Source of the DNA: Nocardia concava NBRC 100430
Lineage (GTDB): Bacteria > Actinomycetota > Actinomycetes > Mycobacteriales > Mycobacteriaceae
Direction of reading: 5' to 3'
Length of the DNA stretch: 64,000 bases
Assembly (NCBI RefSeq): GCF_000308815.1
Contig: NZ_BAFX01000004.1
Span: forward strand, 1-64,000
How positions within the stretch are numbered: position 1 is the stretch's first letter; each line of letters starts with the position of its first letter. Of the stretch, positions 34,498 through 41,792 are shown in pieces. Position numbers and translations under genes: made by a program. The notes under the pieces were generated by a model. That model saw only the letters and a list, made by a program, of their open reading frames with translations. It did no database searches and was not told where the DNA came from.

Positions 34498-35076
34498 ATG
34501 GTGAGCCGCACGCTGTGTATTGCGCAGGAATCCGATGCCGACGAGCTGCTTTCGACCGATGATTTCGCCTTGTTGGTCGGAATGATGCTGGATCAGCAGT
34601 TCCCCATGGAGCACGCATTCCGGGGTCCATGGAAACTCGCCGACCGCATGGGCGGCTTCGATATCCACAAGATCGCCGCCGCCGACCCCGAGGAATTCGA
34701 GGAGCTGGCCGCCACCCCGCCCGCCATCCACCGCTACGGCCGGTCCATGGGCCGCCGGGTGCAGGAGCTGGCCCGCTACATCGTCGAGAATTACGACGGC
34801 AATACCGCCGCGCTGTGGACCGACGGTGATCCGGACGGCAAGGAAGTGCTGAAGCGGATCAAGAAGCTGCCCGGTTTCGGCGACCAGAAGGCGCGAATCT
34901 TCTTGGCGCTCTTGGGCAAACAGCGCGGCCTGACGGCCACCGGCTGGCGTGAGGCGGCGGGCGCCTACGGCGAGGACGGCTCGCGCCGCTCGGTCGCCGA
35001 CGTCACCGACGCCGAATCCCTCACGCAGGTACGGGAATTCAAGAAACAGGCCAAGGCCGCCGCCAAGGCGAAGTAA
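34498..35076 (+). CDS. HhH-GPD-type base excision repair protein
   Basis: The 192-residue protein resembles a small actinobacterial branch of the HhH-GPD superfamily. The N-terminal helices carry DFALLVGMMLDQQFPMEHAF, and the helix-hairpin-helix is in KRIKKLPGFGDQKARIFLAL. After the hairpin, where glycosylase/lyases have a catalytic Lys or Asp, the sequence is KQRGLTATGWREAAGAYGED, so the active-site residue is not obvious. The family is annotated as DNA base-excision repair, but the substrate lesion is unknown. The lysine/alanine-rich tail (KKQAKAAAKAK) may touch DNA. Confidence 0.8.
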   Translation: MVSRTLCIAQESDADELLSTDDFALLVGMMLDQQFPMEHAFRGPWKLADRMGGFDIHKIAAADPEEFEELAATPPAIHRYGRSMGRRVQELARYIVENYDGNTAALWTDGDPDGKEVLKRIKKLPGFGDQKARIFLALLGKQRGLTATGWREAAGAYGEDGSRRSVADVTDAESLTQVREFKKQAKAAAKAK

Positions 35077-35190
35077 CCGAGGTCACTCCCGGCCTATCGA
35101 ATCAACCTGGTTTTTAACCTCCAGAAACCTGTGAGGTTGCTTAATGCTTGCCGCCGACAGTTCAGTTTTCGGCAGGGAAGCAGTACCAGA

Positions 35191-35910
35191 ATGAAGATGA
35201 GGAAATTCGCCGGGATCGCAGCTTTGGTGATCGCGGCGACCGGCGTGACGGCGGGTACCGCTTACGGAGCTCCGGCCCCGACCGACAACGGCGCCGTCAA
35301 TTACACCGGCCAGGTCACCGATACGGGTGCGATCATCCGGACCGATGCCGGTTCGCTGGTGGTCGAGGACGGCACCTTGAAGATCAAGGCGGCCAATGGA
35401 ACCACCGTCGCGGGTGCGGAATTGAAGTTCCGGGTCGATGATTTCGAGTTCCCGGTCGCCGCGGAGATCTCCGATCACACCGCTACTCTTACTCCGCAGC
35501 TCGATCAGTCGCACGCCGTGTACAAGCCGGTGGCGCTGCCCTACGAGGATCAGGCCCCTTGGAAGAGCCAGTACGAGCGTGAGCTGGCCGCCTGGAACCG
35601 ATTGACCAGCACCATCAGCGCGGGCGCCACCATCGGCACGCTGGTTGGCGGGCTGGGCGGTGCGGCACTGGGCTGCCTGGTCGGAGGTACCGTGGGAGCC
35701 TCGCTGATCACCCTCGGCTCGGCGGGCATCCTGGCTGCGATGTTCGTGCCGCTGCTGGGTGCCGCGGGTACAGGCTGCCTGATCGGCGCGGCCGCAGTCG
35801 GATTCGTCGGCACGTTCGCCGGCCAATTGTTCGTCACGGCTCCGGTTGCAATTGCCGCTGCGATTCAATACTTCACGACTATCAATCAGCCCTTCACTCC
35901 GGCGAAGTAG
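35191..35910 (+). CDS. Secreted glycine-zipper protein, paralogue 1
   Basis: The 239-residue product has a signal peptide (FAGIAALVIAATGVTAGTAY, cleavage near residue 27). A beta-rich domain of about 90 residues follows (GAIIRTDAGSLVVEDGTLKI and KFRVDDFEFPVAAEISDH). The linker has LPYEDQAPWKSQYEREL. The last 90 residues form long hydrophobic helices with GxxxG spacing (ATIGTLVGGLGGAALGCLVG) and two cysteines in GCL contexts. ATG 35191 follows GGGAAG. No catalytic motif is seen. It is the upstream member of a tandem pair; the glycine-zipper tail would suit insertion into a membrane. Confidence 0.8.
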   Translation: MKMRKFAGIAALVIAATGVTAGTAYGAPAPTDNGAVNYTGQVTDTGAIIRTDAGSLVVEDGTLKIKAANGTTVAGAELKFRVDDFEFPVAAEISDHTATLTPQLDQSHAVYKPVALPYEDQAPWKSQYERELAAWNRLTSTISAGATIGTLVGGLGGAALGCLVGGTVGASLITLGSAGILAAMFVPLLGAAGTGCLIGAAAVGFVGTFAGQLFVTAPVAIAAAIQYFTTINQPFTPAK

Positions 35911-35919
35911 CCCACTTGG

Positions 35920-36034
35920 CAACCGATGGGCAGAAGTTCATCGGTTGACAACCGAAATGCCGCATTGCGTTTGTGGTGACCAGATTCGATCACTGCGTTC
36001 CAGGGGACACACCTGACCTTGTCCCCTGGAACGC
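35920..36034 (+). promoter_or_regulatory. Cluster of hairpins between the two paralogues
   Basis: Three stems are seen. CAACCGATG (35920) pairs with CATCGGTTG (35939-35947). CGGTTG-A-CAACCG (35942-35954) uses part of the same bases and so competes with it. GCGTTCCAGGGGACA (35995) pairs perfectly with TGTCCCCTGGAACGC (36020-36034), a 15-bp stem with a 10-base loop. No T-run follows, so attenuation, mRNA processing or protein binding are more likely than simple termination. Confidence 0.55.
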
Positions 36035-36065
36035 AACTGCTCATCTGAAGAGGAACTCCACATAC

Positions 36066-36797
36066 ATGCGTCTCAAGAAATTCGCCGCGACCTCGGCCCT
36101 GGTGATCGCCTCTCTGGGCATTACCGCCGGGACCGTCCACGCTGCTCCGGCCGCTCCGGCCGATAACGGCATCAACTTCGTCGCCAACCTCACCGACACC
36201 AGCACGGTTATCCGTACCGACTCCGGGTCGCTGGTGAACGAGAATGGTGTCTTCAAGATCAAGGCAGCCGACGGCACCACCGTCGCGGGCACCGAGCTGA
36301 AGGTGCGCATCGAGGACTTCGAGTTCCCGGTCGTCGCGGACATCTCCGACCACACCGCCACTCTGACCCCGCAGATCGATATGGACCACGCGACCTACGC
36401 TCCGGTCGCCAAGGATGTTGCGCTGCCGTACGAGGACCAGGCTCCCTGGAAGTCGGACTACGACCGTGAGCAGGCTGCCTTCAACCGCATGAAGGACGAG
36501 ATCAGCCTGGGTGCCACCATCGCCACCCTGGTCGGCGGTCTCGGCGGTGCGGCCCTGGGTTGCATCGTCGGCGCCGGTGTCGCTGCCAGCCTCGCCACCA
36601 TCGGTTCGGCGGGCATCCTGTTCGCCATGTTCGTGCCGCTGCTCGGCGCTGCGGGCGCGGGCTGCCTCGTCGGCGCGGGCGCCGTGGGCTTCCTGGGTAC
36701 CATCGCAGGCCAGCTGTTCGTCACCGCTCCGGTGGCCATCGCGGCCGCCGCTCAGTACTTCATCACCATCACCGGACCGAAGGTTCAGGCCAAGTAA
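36066..36797 (+). CDS. Secreted glycine-zipper protein, paralogue 2
   Basis: The 243-residue protein is a clear duplicate of the one at 35191. It shares the signal peptide layout (RLKKFAATSALVIASLGITA), the STVIRTDSGSLVNENGVFKI and VRIEDFEFPVVADISDHTAT segments, ALPYEDQAPWKSDYDRE, and the glycine-zipper tail with the same two GCLV/GCIV cysteines. It differs by a slightly longer loop (YAPVAKDVAL). The DNA of this copy uses more C-ending codons than the first. GAGGAA precedes ATG 36066. No domain of known function is recognised. Confidence 0.82.
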   Translation: MRLKKFAATSALVIASLGITAGTVHAAPAAPADNGINFVANLTDTSTVIRTDSGSLVNENGVFKIKAADGTTVAGTELKVRIEDFEFPVVADISDHTATLTPQIDMDHATYAPVAKDVALPYEDQAPWKSDYDREQAAFNRMKDEISLGATIATLVGGLGGAALGCIVGAGVAASLATIGSAGILFAMFVPLLGAAGAGCLVGAGAVGFLGTIAGQLFVTAPVAIAAAAQYFITITGPKVQAK

Positions 36798-36840
36798 GCG
36801 CCAAGGGGTACACGAGGAATCAGCACCACCTCATCGGGAC

Positions 36841-36882
36841 AACCCGCTCGGTCGATCGTGACCGGGCGGGTTTTCGTTTTTG
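36841..36882 (+). terminator. Terminator after the paralogue pair
   Basis: ACCCGCTCGGTC (36842) pairs with GACCGGGCGGGT (36860-36871) around GATCGT with one G-U pair, then TTTTCGTTTTT. It ends the paralogue transcript. Confidence 0.85.
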
Positions 36883-36938
36883 TATTCGGCGTGAGCCCAA
36901 CCCTGTCGGCGGGCGACGCGCGGTGCTGCACTGGGTTG

Positions 36939-37511
36939 ATGGGCGAGCTGACCAATGGGTCTTTGGGCCAGATAACCTCGATTCACGGCGCGGCTGCCGC
37001 GCTTGCATCCGTTGATGGGGCCGATCTGCGACGTACGTTCGCGCACTTCCCCAGCGGGGTGGTGGCGGTGTGTGCCCGGATCGGCGGGACGCCGTATGGG
37101 TTGGTGGCCAGTACGTTCGTGCCGGTTTCGCTGGATCCGCCGTTGGTGTCGATCTGCATTCAGTACTCGTCGGAGACCTGGCCCAAGTTGGAGACGGCGA
37201 GTCGGCTGGGGTTGAGTCTGCTCAGCAGTGAGCAGGAGCCGGCGGCTCGGGGGTTGAGTTCGCGGCGGGGGGATCGGTTCCGGAATGTGGAGTTGCGGTC
37301 CGGGCACGGGAACGCGGCGTTCGTGGCGGGGGCTACCGCCTGGCTGGAAACCTCGGTGTACGAGCAGGTTCCGGCGGGGGATCATGCCGTGGTGTTGCTG
37401 CGGGTGCATCGGGTGAGCGCCAGCGCGGAGTCCGAGCCGCTGGTGTTCCATCGTAGTGATTTCCGCGCTTTGTCCGGGAAATCCACTGCTGCCCAATTGA
37501 ATTCAGCCTGA
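36939..37511 (+). CDS. Flavin reductase family protein
   Basis: The 190-residue protein has the split-barrel FMN-binding fold of flavin:NAD(P)H reductases: LRRTFAHFPSGVVAVCARIG, then YGLVASTFVPVSLDPPLVSI and SSETWPKLETASRLGLSLLS. Such reductases supply FMNH2 to two-component monooxygenases. The four luciferase-like monooxygenases encoded from 40722 onward need exactly that, so this may be their reductase. I chose ATG 36939; the frame also contains GTG 36891, and the residues in between include a Cys pair. The gap to the next gene is 46 bp with a possible -10 box, so it may not be in the same transcript. Confidence 0.85.
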   Translation: MGELTNGSLGQITSIHGAAAALASVDGADLRRTFAHFPSGVVAVCARIGGTPYGLVASTFVPVSLDPPLVSICIQYSSETWPKLETASRLGLSLLSSEQEPAARGLSSRRGDRFRNVELRSGHGNAAFVAGATAWLETSVYEQVPAGDHAVVLLRVHRVSASAESEPLVFHRSDFRALSGKSTAAQLNSA

Positions 37512-37557
37512 TCGGGACCGGCGACAGCGCGGTGCAGGATTCGTATCGTCGGTTCTC

Positions 37558-38430
37558 ATGAGCACCCTGGCGGTTCCCGCGCAGTCGGCGGCGACCGAAC
37601 ACGATGACGGCGACCTGCCGGTCGTCCGCACCCGCCACCCGTGGCGGTGGGTCACGGCGGCGGTCGCGCTGGTGCTGGTGGCGCAGTTCGCGCACGGGCT
37701 GATCACCAATCCGGGTTGGGACTGGGGCACTTTCACGCAGTACTTCACCGCGGCGTCGGTGTTGTCGGCGTTGAAGGTGACCCTGGAGCTGACCTTCTGG
37801 GGCACGCTGCTGGGCTTCTTCATCGGGATCTGGCTGGCCATCGGCCGGTTGTCGAAGAACCCGGTGCTGCGGGCCATCTCGTGGGCCTACGTCTGGGCTT
37901 TCCGGTCGATTCCGCTGATCGTGCAGCTGCTGTTCTGGTTCAACCTGGCGTATCTGTACAAGACGCTGTCGCTGGGGATTCCGTTCGGGCCGGAGTTCGC
38001 TCGGTTCGAGACCAATGGCGTGATCAGCGGATTCACCGCCGCCGTCATCGGTTTGGCATTGCATCAGGCCGCGTATTCGGCGGAGATCATTCGCGCCGGG
38101 ATCATTTCGGTGGACCAGGGGCAGTGGGAGGCGGCGCGGTCGCTGGGCCTGCCGTGGCATCGGCAATTCTTCACGGTGGTGGCCCCACAGGCCATGCGCG
38201 GAATTCTGCCGAATGCCGCCAATGAGGTGATCAGTCTTTTCAAGGGCACCTCGATCGTGTCGGTCATGGCGATCGCCGAGCTGTTCTATCAGGTCCAGGT
38301 GATCTACGGCCGCAATGGCCGGGTGGTGCCGCTGCTCATGGTGGCCACGGTCTGGTACATCCTGCTGACCACCGTGCTCAGCGTCATTCAGTTCTATATC
38401 GAGCGGCACTACTCCAAGGGAAACCGATGA
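37558..38430 (+). CDS. Amino-acid-type ABC transporter permease
   Basis: The 290-residue permease belongs to the His/Glu/Gln/Arg/opine family. The core helices include SALKVTLELTFWGTLLGFFI, FRSIPLIVQLLFWFNLAYLY, and the coupling segment AAYSAEIIRAGIISVDQGQW followed by EAARSLGLPWHR. A polar N-terminal tail of 28 residues precedes the first helix. A possible -10 box TATCGT (37544-37549) lies eight bases before the ATG, so the operon mRNA may be leaderless. It pairs with the ATPase at 38443 and the binding protein at 39236 to form one importer. Confidence 0.92.
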   Translation: MSTLAVPAQSAATEHDDGDLPVVRTRHPWRWVTAAVALVLVAQFAHGLITNPGWDWGTFTQYFTAASVLSALKVTLELTFWGTLLGFFIGIWLAIGRLSKNPVLRAISWAYVWAFRSIPLIVQLLFWFNLAYLYKTLSLGIPFGPEFARFETNGVISGFTAAVIGLALHQAAYSAEIIRAGIISVDQGQWEAARSLGLPWHRQFFTVVAPQAMRGILPNAANEVISLFKGTSIVSVMAIAELFYQVQVIYGRNGRVVPLLMVATVWYILLTTVLSVIQFYIERHYSKGNR

Positions 38431-38449
38431 GTGGGGAAACCGATGAGTG
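38418..38449 (+). repeat. Perfect 16-bp tandem duplication at a gene junction
   Basis: GGGAAACCGATGAGTG occurs twice without a gap (38418-38433 and 38434-38449). The first copy holds the stop codon of the permease within ATGA; the second holds the ribosome site and start codon of the ATPase. Confidence 0.95.
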
Positions 38450-39207
38450 AATTCGCCATCGAATTGCGCGGGATCCGAAAGTCCTTCGGCCACAACGAAG
38501 TCCTGTCCGGCATCGATCTGACCGTGCGCACCGGCGAGGTCACCGTCATCCTGGGCCCATCGGGTTCGGGCAAGTCGACGCTGCTGCGCACCATCAACCA
38601 CCTGGAGCAGGTGGACGGCGGCACCGTGCGGGTGGGCGGCGAACTGGTCGGCTACCGCCGCAAGGGCGACAAGCTCTACGAGCTGCGCGAGCGCGAGATC
38701 CTGCGGCAGCGGGCGCGCATCGGCTTCGTCTTCCAGAACTTCAATCTCTTTCCGCACCTGACGGTTCGGGAGAATGTGGCGCTCGCCCCGGTGGCCGCCC
38801 AGCGCCGCTCCAAGGCCGAGGTGAACGCCGAGGCGCTGGAGCTGCTGGCGCGGGTCGGCCTGGCCGACAAGGCCGACGAGTATCCGAGCCGTCTCTCCGG
38901 CGGCCAGCAGCAGCGGGTGGCGATCGCCCGCGCGCTGGCGCTGCGGCCCGAGGTGGTGCTGTTCGACGAGCCCACCTCCGCGCTGGATCCCGAACTGGTC
39001 GGCGAGGTCCTCGATGTCATCAAGGATCTCGCGCGCGGCGGTTCGACGCTCGTGGTCGTCACCCACGAGATCGGTTTCGCCCGCGAGGTGGCCGACACCG
39101 TGGTGCTGATGGACGCCGGCCGCATCGTCGAGCAGGGTCCGCCCGCGCAGGTGCTCGACAACCCGTCGCATCCGCGCACCAAAGCTTTTCTCGCACATGT
39201 GCTCTGA
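38443..39207 (+). CDS. Amino-acid-type ABC transporter ATP-binding protein
   Basis: The 254-residue ATPase has Walker [11 protein letters not shown]-loop [12 protein letters not shown], signature LSGGQQQ, Walker [13 protein letters not shown] and switch His in VVTHEIGFA. It is of the HisP/GlnQ type and energises the permease at 37558. ATG 38443 follows GGGGAAA; GTG 38431 is in frame but less likely. A 16-bp duplication has moved this start away from what looks like an original ATGA overlap with the permease stop. Confidence 0.94.
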   Translation: MSEFAIELRGIRKSFGHNEVLSGIDLTVRTGEVTVILGPSGSGKSTLLRTINHLEQVDGGTVRVGGELVGYRRKGDKLYELREREILRQRARIGFVFQNFNLFPHLTVRENVALAPVAAQRRSKAEVNAEALELLARVGLADKADEYPSRLSGGQQQRVAIARALALRPEVVLFDEPTSALDPELVGEVLDVIKDLARGGSTLVVVTHEIGFAREVADTVVLMDAGRIVEQGPPAQVLDNPSHPRTKAFLAHVL

Positions 39208-39235
39208 CGCACTTCATTAGGTAAAGGAACCGCCC

Positions 39236-40219
39236 ATGTCTCTGGCGAGGAGCCGTCGCAGACGGATCACCGCACTGGCCGCTCTCACCGTTCTCGGACT
39301 GTTCGCGAGCGCGTGTGGCAATGGCGACGGCGGCACCTCGGAGACCCGGAGCGTGAACGGTCTGACCTATGACCTGTCCCCGGAACAGTCCGGGCGGATC
39401 CACGCCGCCAAGGTGGATTCGATCGCGGCGCAGGTTCCCCAGGCCATTCGCGATCGCGGCACGCTGGTGGTGACCGGTACCGCGGGTTCGACGCCGCCGC
39501 TGGGCTTCTACGCCACCGACGATCGCACGGTCGTCGGCTCCGAGGTCGACTTCTCCATCTTGATCGGCGACATCCTGGGCCTGAAGGTGGAACGCCGCAA
39601 TGGCGACTTCGCCCAGAACTTCGTGAAGGTCGACTCCGGCGAGGCGGACCTGATGGTCAGCAATGCCACGGTCACCGAGGAGCGCAAGGAGAAGTACGAC
39701 TTCGCCACGTACCGCCTGGACAATATCGCCCTCGAGGCGCCCAAGGATTCGACCTGGACCTACCAGGACCGGAAGTCGCTGGCGGGCAAGAAGATCGGCG
39801 TCACAGCGGGCACCAATCAGGAACAGCTCCTGGTCGCCTGGAACGACCAGAACGTGGCCGAGGGCCTGCCCAAGTTCGAACTCGCCTACTACCAGCAGGC
39901 GTCGGACTACTACCTGGCGCTGTCCTCCAACCGCATCGACGGGTACGTAGGCCCCAATCCGTCGGCCCAGTACCACTCCGCGACCACCGGCACCAAGGTG
40001 CTGACCACCTGGTCCGGCGCGGGCGACGCGCTGCAGGCCGAGATCGCCGCGATGACCCGCAAGGACAACGGCCTGATCGGCCCGGTACAGCTGGCCATCC
40101 AGTACGCCATCGACCACGGGACCTACAAGCAGGTCCTCGACCGCTGGGGCCTGAGCTCCGAGTCCGTGCAGCAGTCCCGGATCAATCCGCCCGGACTTCC
40201 GAAAAAGAAGAAGGGATGA
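39236..40219 (+). CDS. Amino-acid-type ABC transporter substrate-binding lipoprotein
   Basis: The 327-residue family 3 binding protein has a lipoprotein signal with lipobox LFASAC. The SBP_bac_3 domain follows: IRDRGTLVVTGTAGSTPPLG, then EVDFSILIGDILGL, and SGEADLMVSNATVTEERKEK. The usual Arg that binds the alpha-carboxylate of amino acids is not obvious, so the ligand may be something other than an amino acid. The tail is lysine-rich (LPKKKKG). It is followed directly by the GNAT gene (ATGA overlap), inside a long operon with flavin monooxygenases. Confidence 0.92.
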   Translation: MSLARSRRRRITALAALTVLGLFASACGNGDGGTSETRSVNGLTYDLSPEQSGRIHAAKVDSIAAQVPQAIRDRGTLVVTGTAGSTPPLGFYATDDRTVVGSEVDFSILIGDILGLKVERRNGDFAQNFVKVDSGEADLMVSNATVTEERKEKYDFATYRLDNIALEAPKDSTWTYQDRKSLAGKKIGVTAGTNQEQLLVAWNDQNVAEGLPKFELAYYQQASDYYLALSSNRIDGYVGPNPSAQYHSATTGTKVLTTWSGAGDALQAEIAAMTRKDNGLIGPVQLAIQYAIDHGTYKQVLDRWGLSSESVQQSRINPPGLPKKKKG

Positions 40220-40725
40220 GCGTGTCGCGCACCGTATTCCATGTCGCACAGCATGATCCGCTGGCTGCGCCGCTGCTGGCGGAGCTGGCCATCGAGTACA
40301 GCGGCCGCTACGGCGGAACCCCGGGCGAGGTGCACGCGGACCTGACCGGATATTCCGCGCACCACTTCGCCCCGCCGCACGGTGACCTGTTGATCGTTGT
40401 GGAGAACGGAGAGCCGGTGGCGGGCGGCGCATTCCAGCGCTACGACGCGAATACGGCCGAGCTGAAACGGATCTGGACCGCCAGCGAGCATCGGCGCCAG
40501 GGTCTGGGGCGATTCGTGCTCGAGCAGCTGGAGGCCGAGATCCTGCGGCGCGGGTATCGGCGGATCTACCTGACCACGGGCCCGCGCCAACCCGAGGCCG
40601 TCGCCCTGTACCTGGCCGCGGGCTACACCGCGCTGCCGCGCGACGTGAAGAAGCAGGTCGGTTACGTGCATCCCTTCGAGAAGTACCTGGTCGCCGACGC
40701 GGACGCGGAGGCGGTTCCGGCATGA
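40216..40725 (+). CDS. GNAT-family N-acetyltransferase
   Basis: The 169-residue protein has a single GNAT domain. The acetyl-CoA loop is RIWTASEHRRQGLGRFVLEQ (Q/RxxGxG/A), the later helix is GPRQPEAVALYLAAGYTALP. It probably acetylates an amine of the imported compound or its product; in other bacteria GNAT genes sit in similar operons with luciferase-like monooxygenases. The start overlaps the preceding stop, and its own stop overlaps the next start, both as ATGA. Confidence 0.88.
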   Translation: MSVSRTVFHVAQHDPLAAPLLAELAIEYSGRYGGTPGEVHADLTGYSAHHFAPPHGDLLIVVENGEPVAGGAFQRYDANTAELKRIWTASEHRRQGLGRFVLEQLEAEILRRGYRRIYLTTGPRQPEAVALYLAAGYTALPRDVKKQVGYVHPFEKYLVADADAEAVPA

Positions 40726-41792
40726 AATTCCTGCTCCTGACACTCATTACGCACACGCCCGACCCCGTCACTGGCGTCACCGAGTCGCCGCGCCAGCGCC
40801 TGCGCCGCGTGGTTGACAGCGCGCGGCTGGCCGAGGACCTCGGCTACGACGGTTTCGCGGTGGGGGAGCGGCACGAGGATCCGTTCATCTCCGCGGCCCC
40901 GCCGGTGGTGCTCAGCCATATCGCCGCCGTCACTTCGCGGCTGGCGTTGTTCACCGGCGTCACCACCTTGAGCCTGCTGGATCCGGTGCGCGCCTTCGAG
41001 GACTACTCGACGCTGGACAATCTCTCCGACGGCCGTCTCGAACTGATCATCGGCAAGGGCAACGGCGCGGCGCAGGCCAAGCTGTTCCACGTCACCACCG
41101 ATGACCAGTGGGATCGCAATCGCGAGGGTTACGAGCTGTTCCGCAAGCTGTGGGACAGCGACAACGTCACCTGGGAGGGCCGGTTCCGGCCGTCGCTGAC
41201 CGAGGCCAAGGCGCTGCCCCGGCCGTTGCAGCCGCGCCTGCGCATCTGGCACGGCAGCGCCACCAGCCGCGAATCCGCGGATTACGCGGCGCAGCACGGG
41301 GATCCGCTGTTCTCGGCGAACGTCACGTATCCGATCGACTCGTACGCCGAACTCATCGACCACTATCGGGAGCGCTGGGCCGCATACGGCCACGATCCGG
41401 CGCAGGCGCTGGTGGGCGCGGGCACGGCGGGCTTCCTGGTGACCCGCACCTCGCAGGAGGCCCTGGACCTGTACCGGCCGATCTTCGAGGCACGGCAGGC
41501 GGTGGCACGGAAATTCGACGTGCCCATCGTCTTCGAGTCCGTCGAGGACTTCGCCGAGCGGTCCTCGGCCCTCATCGGCAGCCCGCAGCAGGTGCTGGAC
41601 AAGGTGAGCCGCTACCACGAGCGGTTCGGCCACGAGGTGATCCACCTGAACGCGGACGCCGACGGCCGCACCGAGGCCCAGCACTACGACAGCCTCGAAC
41701 TCTTCCAGGCCGAGGTCGCGCCCGAACTGCGCCGCCGCATTCCGAGCCGTCCGCTCGGAGCCGACCGCTACGACTTCGGAGATCCCCAATGA
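40722..41792 (+). CDS. Luciferase-like (LLM class) flavin-dependent monooxygenase A
   Basis: The 356-residue protein has the bacterial luciferase TIM-barrel pattern: ARLAEDLGYDGFAVGERHED, then ITVTTLSLLDPVR-type segment (FTGVTTLSLLDPVRAFEDYS) and LDNLSDGRLELIIGKGNG. It needs FMNH2 and oxygen. It resembles the group of putative luciferase-like monooxygenases found next to peptide-type ABC systems in enterobacteria and corynebacteria (CE1758/KPN_01858 style), which are predicted but not shown to cleave organosulfur compounds. ATG 40722 overlaps the GNAT stop. The family is sure; the substrate is inference. Confidence 0.9.
   Translation: MKFLLLTLITHTPDPVTGVTESPRQRLRRVVDSARLAEDLGYDGFAVGERHEDPFISAAPPVVLSHIAAVTSRLALFTGVTTLSLLDPVRAFEDYSTLDNLSDGRLELIIGKGNGAAQAKLFHVTTDDQWDRNREGYELFRKLWDSDNVTWEGRFRPSLTEAKALPRPLQPRLRIWHGSATSRESADYAAQHGDPLFSANVTYPIDSYAELIDHYRERWAAYGHDPAQALVGAGTAGFLVTRTSQEALDLYRPIFEARQAVARKFDVPIVFESVEDFAERSSALIGSPQQVLDKVSRYHERFGHEVIHLNADADGRTEAQHYDSLELFQAEVAPELRRRIPSRPLGADRYDFGDPQ

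Noticed and set aside
36891..36938. Cys-Cys containing N-terminal extension of the flavin reductase as a second cysteine leader
   Set aside because: It is in frame with the reductase and has no stop codon before it, so it is at most an alternative start, not a separate leader peptide.
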